Shown here: one piece after another, positions 62,001 to 64,000 of the stretch
How positions within the stretch are numbered: the stretch's first letter is position 1
Layout of the letters: every line of letters starts with the position of its first letter
Assembly (NCBI GenBank): GCA_008711295.1
Contig: VUYV01000121.1
Span: forward strand, 2,302,480 to 2,366,479
Source: Anarhynchus alexandrinus
Lineage: Eukaryota > Chordata > Aves > Charadriiformes > Charadriidae
DNA: 64,000 bases
Direction: 5' to 3'
Notes under the pieces: model-generated
The model's database searches: none
What the model was told of the DNA's origin: nothing
What the model saw: only the letters and a program-made list of their open reading frames with translations
Position numbers and translations under genes: made by a program

Positions 62001-63594
62001 GCTGGCGCTGGAGCTGGAGGAGGTTGGTGCGGGCGAGGAGGATACGAGGGTTTGCAAAGCTTTTATGGGTTCTTGGCTGCTAGTGAAGCCCAAGAATTAA
62101 TTCGAAGGTTTTTCCCCATCCCTGTCTGCAACTCGGACATTGCTGCGCTCCCTCACACATCTGAAGAACTTCTTGCAGCAGCTGTGCTAAAGCCACGTGG
62201 CATTGCTGGCCCCTCGAATTGCCCCTCTCCCAGTCCCCCCGTGGTTTTTGCCAGCACTTTCCCTTGTGGATTAAGGGCTTTAGCTGGTTTTCATGCTGCT
62301 TCTGGTGAGAAATGCCATCTTCCCAGTGGAAGCTGGATCAGCAAAAGCCATGCATTACGTTTAGCATCCAGCTGTCCGACAGCGGCTGTATAACCTAACT
62401 CTTCACCAGAGGCAGACCCACCGGGGACCAGGGGCTGTACGGGGCAGGGTGCTGGAGATACCTGCCGCCGTTAGCTCATGTGCTTATGGAGTACGTGTCC
62501 ACTTTCCAGGCCCAGAGGTCAGCGTGCAGTTTGCAAGCAGAGCTGGAAAAGCTGCGACTGGCTGAAAATGCAGCAGCTTCAAACACGGAGGAGGCTCAGC
62601 ATCTCAAGGTGATTTGGCTGCCCTGCTCTCTTGTGCTTGGGGTTCAGCCAAGACAGCAGAAGCCATGTCTGAGTGGGAGTACGGGCATGATTTGTCATTC
62701 TTGGGGATGGTGGGGCAAGGTAGAAGGTTCCCTTGTGGATAGCTGCCTGCCCCGGGGCTGGCTGTGAGCTCTGATGTGGCTCAAGGACATCAGGATGCAA
62801 GTTACAGCCCCTTGATCCATGTTGGCCAAGATATGGGTGATGCTCTGAGAAAATGCTCTCACAGGCTGGGCTTTTCACTCATTGGGAAACCGTTCTGCTC
62901 CCATGAGGCTGTCTCAGCCCATGGCGTCTCTGGCGAGCCAGAGTGAGCTGTGGGGTGGGGTGATACCTGGCCCCTCCGGTGAGAAGGGAGCTGGGTGGTG
63001 CTCCTCTGACTTGCGACCACAGAGGTGGCTCGGTGCTGGTCCGAGGTAACCTGAGGTGTTTTAAAGGGGGGAAGGTCACCAGACGGCAAAGAGGCTCAGG
63101 CAGATGCCTTCTTTTGACTCCCATGCAGGAAAGACTTGAAAAAGAAAAAAAATTAACAAAGGACCTGGGCCAGGCAGCAACCAAACTACAGGAGCTACTG
63201 AAGGTTACCCAGGACCAACTGGCCAAAGAGAGAGAAACAGTGAAGAAGTTGAAAGAACAGCTTCAGGAAACGGTACTTGTGGTGGCCGTGGCCATCCCTC
63301 CCCTTGATGGTGGCAGAGGCTGCAGGGAAGAGCATGTCAGGCAGTGGTTTAAAACCAGAGGCAAGGTGGCACTTGCTTCCAGAGACCATCCGGGTGGCTT
63401 TTGGGAAGCCCTGGGACCACACAAGATGGTGGTCATGGTTCTCCCTGCCCAGAAGGCAGGACTTGGCCCATCTGTGAAACACTTTCATGCCTGAGCTGCC
63501 AGGAGAATAAGGTCGAGATCCAGTTGAGTAACTCACCTCTGTTTTCCTTCTCCAGGGGGAAGAAGACAGTTCGAAGGAAGGGACTTCAGTTTGA
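43341..63594 (+). CDS. RRBP1: RRBP1, ribosome-binding protein 1 (p180), 23 coding exons
   Basis: p180 is a rough-ER membrane protein implicated in ribosome and mRNA anchoring, microtubule binding and secretory expansion. The spliced frame gives 998 residues: short lumenal tail 1-8, a single membrane anchor about 9-31 ([17 protein letters not shown] begins at residue 8), Lys-rich segment 44-82, Pro/Ala/Val/Lys linker about 83-227, then coiled coil about 240-985 and the terminus KEGTSV. The ends and many internal blocks agree with mammalian RRBP1. The paralogue kinectin shares KNNDLREKNW and related blocks, but the membrane anchor and C-terminus are those of RRBP1. The length is near the 977-residue human isoform without decapeptide repeats and well below the 1410-residue form. 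All 22 coding introns are GT-AG and phases match. The start has an in-frame TAA upstream (43332-43334), A at -3 and G at +4. Confidence 0.95.
44319..44339. repeat. Perfect inverted repeat, 9-bp arms
   Basis: CTTGGTGGG and CCCACCAAG flank a GTA spacer. This is a small perfect hairpin within an intron, with no known function. Confidence 0.8.
45990..46290. promoter_or_regulatory. RRBP1: Intronic CpG-rich block
   Basis: CpG density rises sharply here, with about ten CpGs in the 60 bases from 46021 to 46080. A CCAAT motif lies at 46094-46098 within GCTGCCAATGGGC. The block could be an internal promoter, an intragenic CpG island, or a GC-rich relic. Long open frames across it (for example 45549-46487 on the minus strand) are expected because stop codons are rare in such composition. 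Confidence 0.4.
47797..47945 (+). CDS. RRBP1: RRBP1 coding exon 2
   Basis: Residues 228-277, phase 1 in and phase 0 out. It contains [15 protein letters not shown] and [11 protein letters not shown], a block strongly conserved in RRBP1 and related in kinectin, just ahead of the coiled coil. The acceptor is TCCCTAG and the donor is ACACG then GTAGGG. Confidence 0.95.
48187..48309 (+). CDS. RRBP1: RRBP1 coding exon 3
   Basis: Residues 278-318, phase 0 to 0, 41 codons. [20 protein letters not shown] opens the long heptad-patterned coiled coil. The acceptor is TGGCAG and the donor is CAAG then GTGAGC. Confidence 0.95.
48310..49347 (+). other. RRBP1: RRBP1 intron 3
   Basis: One kilobase of GC-rich intron. 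I see no transposon or additional exon. A short TATTTATTTATTTG run lies at about 49011-49024. Confidence 0.8.
49348..49500 (+). CDS. RRBP1: RRBP1 coding exon 4
   Basis: Residues 319-369, phase 0 to 0, 51 codons. It contains [20 protein letters not shown] and [12 protein letters not shown]. The acceptor CTCTCCTCGAAG has a G inside a short pyrimidine tract, and the donor is CAAG then GTGAGC. Confidence 0.95.
49501..49824 (+). other. RRBP1: RRBP1 intron 4
   Basis: A 324-bp intron with nothing recognisable inside. Confidence 0.85.
49825..49943 (+). CDS. RRBP1: RRBP1 coding exon 5
   Basis: Residues 370-408 plus two bases of codon 409. It encodes [20 protein letters not shown] and then the [16 protein letters not shown] block, which appears nearly unchanged from mammals and is shared in part with kinectin. 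The acceptor is CCTCTAG and the donor is GCAA then GTAAGG. Confidence 0.96.
49944..50707 (+). other. RRBP1: RRBP1 intron 5
   Basis: A 764-bp intron without recognisable repeats, exons or motifs. Confidence 0.8.
50708..50861 (+). CDS. RRBP1: RRBP1 coding exon 6
   Basis: Residues 409-460, phase 2 in and 0 out. It encodes [20 protein letters not shown] and the Gln/Glu-rich [11 protein letters not shown] coil. The acceptor is CGCTGCAG and the donor is CCAG then GTCAGG. Confidence 0.95.
50862..52958 (+). other. RRBP1: RRBP1 intron 6, contains a CR1 fragment
   Basis: A 2.1-kb intron, one of the longest between the coiled-coil exons. It carries an inverted CR1 3' tail at 51642-51842. I see no coding exon in the remainder. 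Confidence 0.8.
51642..51842 (-). mobile_element. CR1 LINE 3'-end fragment
   Basis: About 200 bp match the reverse complement of the CR1 3' end. ATCATAGAATTGCTGAGGTT is followed by GGAAGGGACCTTTAAGATCA, and further on by CTCCAGGGATGGCGAATCCA and CCTATTCCAATGTTTGATAA. The element is 5'-truncated and antisense to RRBP1. No coding sequence is left. Confidence 0.93.
52959..53097 (+). CDS. RRBP1: RRBP1 coding exon 7
   Basis: Residues 461-506 plus one base of codon 507. It contains [16 protein letters not shown] and [14 protein letters not shown]. The acceptor is CCGTGCAG and the donor is GCCG then GTGAGG. Confidence 0.95.
53098..53414 (+). other. RRBP1: RRBP1 intron 7
   Basis: A 317-bp intron with no additional feature recognised. 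Confidence 0.85.
53415..53602 (+). CDS. RRBP1: RRBP1 coding exon 8
   Basis: Residues 507-569, phase 1 in and 0 out, the longest exon after exon 1. It encodes [20 protein letters not shown] and [15 protein letters not shown]. The RI(K/R)S(V/I)EALLEAGQ block is an RRBP1 signature. The acceptor is CTGACAG and the donor is GCAG then GTCACG, which is slightly off consensus. Confidence 0.95.
53791..53828 (+). CDS. RRBP1: RRBP1 coding exon 9 (38-nt small exon)
   Basis: Residues 570-581 plus two bases of codon 582, [12 protein letters not shown]. It is needed to link exon 8 (phase 0) to exon 10 (phase 2) and has a strong acceptor (TCTCTCTTCCAG) and donor (CAAG then GTGGGT). Its length is not a multiple of three, so skipping it would shift the frame. 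Confidence 0.9.
53829..55009 (+). other. RRBP1: RRBP1 intron 9, contains a CR1 fragment
   Basis: A 1.2-kb intron with a diverged inverted CR1 fragment at about 54205-54375. Nothing else is recognised. Confidence 0.8.
54205..54375 (-). mobile_element. Diverged CR1 LINE fragment
   Basis: The segment contains GTCCAGGGATGGAGACTGAC, TCCAGTGTTTGACAACC and, after a spacer, CTTGTGCCTTTTGCCCCTTG and CTGGGCACCTTTGAGAAG. All fit the reverse complement of CR1 3' sequence. It is more diverged than the 51.6-kb copy and lacks the terminal tail, so it is probably older. Confidence 0.75.
55010..55100 (+). CDS. RRBP1: RRBP1 coding exon 10
   Basis: Residues 582-612, phase 2 in and 0 out. It encodes [20 protein letters not shown] and [10 protein letters not shown], the start of a block shared by RRBP1 and kinectin. 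The acceptor is CCCTTCCAG and the donor is CAAC then GTACGT. Confidence 0.95.
55101..55837 (+). other. RRBP1: RRBP1 intron 10
   Basis: A 737-bp intron with no recognisable repeat or exon. Confidence 0.8.
55838..55930 (+). CDS. RRBP1: RRBP1 coding exon 11
   Basis: Residues 613-643, 31 codons, phase 0 to 0. [13 protein letters not shown] completes the RRBP1/kinectin shared block begun in exon 10. The acceptor is CTCGGCAG and the donor is AAAG then GTGAGC. Confidence 0.96.
55931..56299 (+). other. RRBP1: RRBP1 intron 11
   Basis: A 369-bp intron with nothing further recognised. Confidence 0.85.
56300..56392 (+). CDS. RRBP1: RRBP1 coding exon 12
   Basis: Residues 644-674, 31 codons, phase 0 to 0. 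[20 protein letters not shown] and [11 protein letters not shown] interrupt the coiled coil with a Pro/Gly-containing hinge. This part appears less conserved against mammals than its neighbours. The acceptor is CTCTTACAG and the donor is GCAG then GTGGGC. Confidence 0.93.
56495..56575 (+). CDS. RRBP1: RRBP1 coding exon 13
   Basis: Residues 675-701, 27 codons, phase 0 to 0. [12 protein letters not shown] is the conserved aromatic part of the hinge. The rest ([15 protein letters not shown]) is variable and not heptad-patterned. The acceptor is AAACTCAG and the donor is CCCG then GTAGGC. Confidence 0.93.
56675..56764 (+). CDS. RRBP1: RRBP1 coding exon 14
   Basis: Residues 702-731, 30 codons, phase 0 to 0. 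It encodes [20 protein letters not shown], where the coiled coil resumes, and RAILAET. The acceptor is CTCTTTTCAG and the donor is GACG then GTAAGT. Confidence 0.95.
56765..57201 (+). other. RRBP1: RRBP1 intron 14
   Basis: A 437-bp intron without recognisable features. Confidence 0.85.
57202..57294 (+). CDS. RRBP1: RRBP1 coding exon 15
   Basis: Residues 732-762, 31 codons, phase 0 to 0. [20 protein letters not shown] is almost invariant with mammals and has a kinectin counterpart. The acceptor is GCCAACAG and the donor is AAAG then GTGGGT. Confidence 0.96.
57295..58820 (+). other. RRBP1: RRBP1 intron 15
   Basis: A 1.5-kb intron. One stretch (about 58320-58515) keeps an open + frame with Ser/Lys-rich, protein-like composition, but it has no convincing splice sites and no match I recognise. 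No transposon is visible. Confidence 0.75.
58821..58892 (+). CDS. RRBP1: RRBP1 coding exon 16
   Basis: Residues 763-786, 24 codons, phase 0 to 0: [20 protein letters not shown] and four more. The acceptor is CTGGCTTAG and the donor is TCAG then GTAAGG. Confidence 0.95.
59069..59164 (+). CDS. RRBP1: RRBP1 coding exon 17
   Basis: Residues 787-818, 32 codons, phase 0 to 0. [20 protein letters not shown] and the [11 protein letters not shown] block match RRBP1. The acceptor is TTAATCCAG and the donor is AGTC then GTAAGT. Confidence 0.95.
59165..59607 (+). other. RRBP1: RRBP1 intron 17
   Basis: A 443-bp intron ending in a T-rich acceptor tract. Nothing else is seen. Confidence 0.85.
59608..59691 (+). 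CDS. RRBP1: RRBP1 coding exon 18
   Basis: Residues 819-846, 28 codons, exactly four heptads, phase 0 to 0. It encodes [20 protein letters not shown] and KQSKELAL. The acceptor is TTGACAG and the donor is CCTG then GTAAGG. Confidence 0.95.
59692..60983 (+). other. RRBP1: RRBP1 intron 18
   Basis: A 1.3-kb intron containing a CATC/ATCC tetranucleotide tract at 60041-60074. No exon or transposon is recognised. Confidence 0.8.
60041..60074. repeat. (ATCC)n microsatellite
   Basis: About eight ATCC units with one CACCC interruption. Open frames across it on either strand are repeat artefacts. Confidence 0.95.
60984..61076 (+). CDS. RRBP1: RRBP1 coding exon 19
   Basis: Residues 847-877, 31 codons, phase 0 to 0. 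[19 protein letters not shown] is RRBP1-specific, followed by a short Pro/Asn-rich break ([10 protein letters not shown]) in the coil. The acceptor is CCTTCCAG and the donor is CGAG then GTTAGG. Confidence 0.93.
61077..61938 (+). other. RRBP1: RRBP1 intron 19
   Basis: An 862-bp intron, GC-rich in the middle and T-rich before the acceptor. No other feature is recognised. Confidence 0.8.
61939..62022 (+). CDS. RRBP1: RRBP1 coding exon 20
   Basis: Residues 878-905, 28 codons, phase 0 to 0. It encodes [20 protein letters not shown] and KLALELEE. The acceptor is CAACACAG. The donor, GGAG then GTTGGT, is weak, but it is the position that joins in phase to AQRSACSLQ, as in mammalian RRBP1. Confidence 0.9.
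62023..62509 (+). other. RRBP1: RRBP1 intron 20
   Basis: A 487-bp intron with a weak donor. The frame stays open past the donor for about 25 codons, to TAA at 62098-62100. No repeat is seen. Confidence 0.8.
62510..62608 (+). CDS. RRBP1: RRBP1 coding exon 21
   Basis: Residues 906-938, 33 codons, phase 0 to 0. It encodes [20 protein letters not shown] and [13 protein letters not shown]. The acceptor is ACTTTCCAG and the donor is CAAG then GTGATT. Confidence 0.94.
62609..63128 (+). other. RRBP1: RRBP1 intron 21
   Basis: A 520-bp intron without recognisable repeats or exons. Confidence 0.85.
63129..63272 (+). CDS. RRBP1: RRBP1 coding exon 22
   Basis: Residues 939-986, 48 codons, phase 0 to 0. 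[20 protein letters not shown] then [14 protein letters not shown] closes the coiled coil and is strongly conserved. The acceptor is CCATGCAG and the donor is AACG then GTACTT. Confidence 0.95.
63556..63594 (+). CDS. RRBP1: RRBP1 coding exon 23: C-terminus and stop
   Basis: Residues 987-998, [12 protein letters not shown], then TGA at 63592-63594. The SSKEGTSV ending is characteristic of RRBP1 and settles identity against kinectin. The acceptor is CTTCTCCAG. Confidence 0.95.
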   Translation, partial: GEEDSSKEGTSV

Positions 63595-64000
63595 CGAGTC
63601 TGTGACCTAGACCTTACCATTCAACTTACCAAAATGCCTTACACATTCCTAAAAATAAAAATATATGCTGAACTTACTGTAGATAAAAGATACAAGCCAT
63701 TAGTGACCCAAAACCTAGTTTTGAAACTTTTAAAAAAAAAATATATATAGAAAAAAAAAACCAACCCAGCCAGAAAACACTGCAGGCCAACGTTTGTAAG
63801 AAAATCTTCATACTGTTTTGTACGACCGTTCGTTCCCCTGAGGGAGCTGCTCCGGCCACGTCGGGGCGGGTGCTGGGGGCTTCACCCTCCTGTCGATGCA
63901 GAACCCACGAATGTGTGAAAAGGGAAGACTGTGTTTGTACATCAACCGGTGCAATTATTATTATATTTTTTCTTTTTTTTTCTTTTTTTTTTTTTTTTTT
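63595..64000 (+). other. RRBP1: RRBP1 3'UTR (continues past window)
   Basis: Non-coding sequence after the stop has A-rich and T-rich runs and TGTTTGTACATC near 63930, which resembles a Pumilio site. The window ends inside a long T-run, so the distal end is not visible. Confidence 0.7.
63654..63659 (+). terminator. RRBP1: Candidate proximal polyadenylation signal
   Basis: A canonical AATAAA lies 60 nt after the stop codon. It would give a very short 3'UTR, so it may be a minor site, with the main site beyond the window. Confidence 0.35.

Noticed and set aside
43341..63594. Identification as kinectin (KTN1)
   Set aside because: Shared coiled-coil blocks fit both paralogues, but the membrane anchor, the DGPLYLPYK block and the KEGTSV C-terminus are those of RRBP1.
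1..64000. CRISPR arrays, operons, rRNA or tRNA genes
   Set aside because: No regularly spaced repeats, no bacterial gene organisation and no RNA-gene signatures were seen. Splicing and CR1 elements show vertebrate DNA.

Overview
The window looks like bird nuclear DNA from a draft assembly. It contains one recognisable protein gene on the + strand, RRBP1 (ribosome-binding protein 1, p180), split over 23 coding exons from 43341 to 63594. The avian assignment rests on three inverted CR1 LINE 3' tails (about 30378, 51642 and 54205), a solo ERVL-type LTR with an intact 5-bp target duplication (10485-10983), low repeat density, compact introns and a GC-rich CpG promoter that broke the assembly (289 N at 36924-37212). 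I cannot name the species.

Layout. 1 to about 36479 is non-coding by my reading. It holds the solo LTR, a CR1 tail, small tandem repeats, an unusual overlapping hairpin (22817-22851), an orphan CpG-rich block (26430-26890) and homeodomain-rich AT segments. 36480-37300 is a strong CpG island, the probable RRBP1 promoter and first exon, with three 11-bp GC/KLF boxes and a possible ZNF143 site; the gap hides its core. 37303-43320 is the long 5' intron or leader. 43321 is the acceptor of the first coding exon, whose ATG at 43341 follows an in-frame TAA and has a strong Kozak context. The other coding exons follow between 47797 and 63594, and the 3'UTR runs to the end of the window.

The spliced frame is 2997 nt, encoding 998 residues plus stop. 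Every junction I assigned keeps phase and uses GT-AG. The protein has a short lumenal N-terminus, one membrane anchor (residues about 9-31), a Lys-rich cytosolic stretch (44-82), a Pro/Ala/Val/Lys-rich linker (about 83-227) and a very long coiled coil (about 240-985) ending in KEGTSV. The tandem decapeptide array that gives mammalian p180 its ribosome-binding segment is absent from the exons, and I see no trace of it in the 3.8-kb intron where it would be expected.

I found no second gene, RNA gene, CRISPR array or new multi-gene system. The most interesting points are the repeat-less RRBP1, the run of twelve phase-0 coiled-coil exons, two orphan CpG blocks (26.4 kb and 46 kb) and the double hairpin at 22.8 kb.
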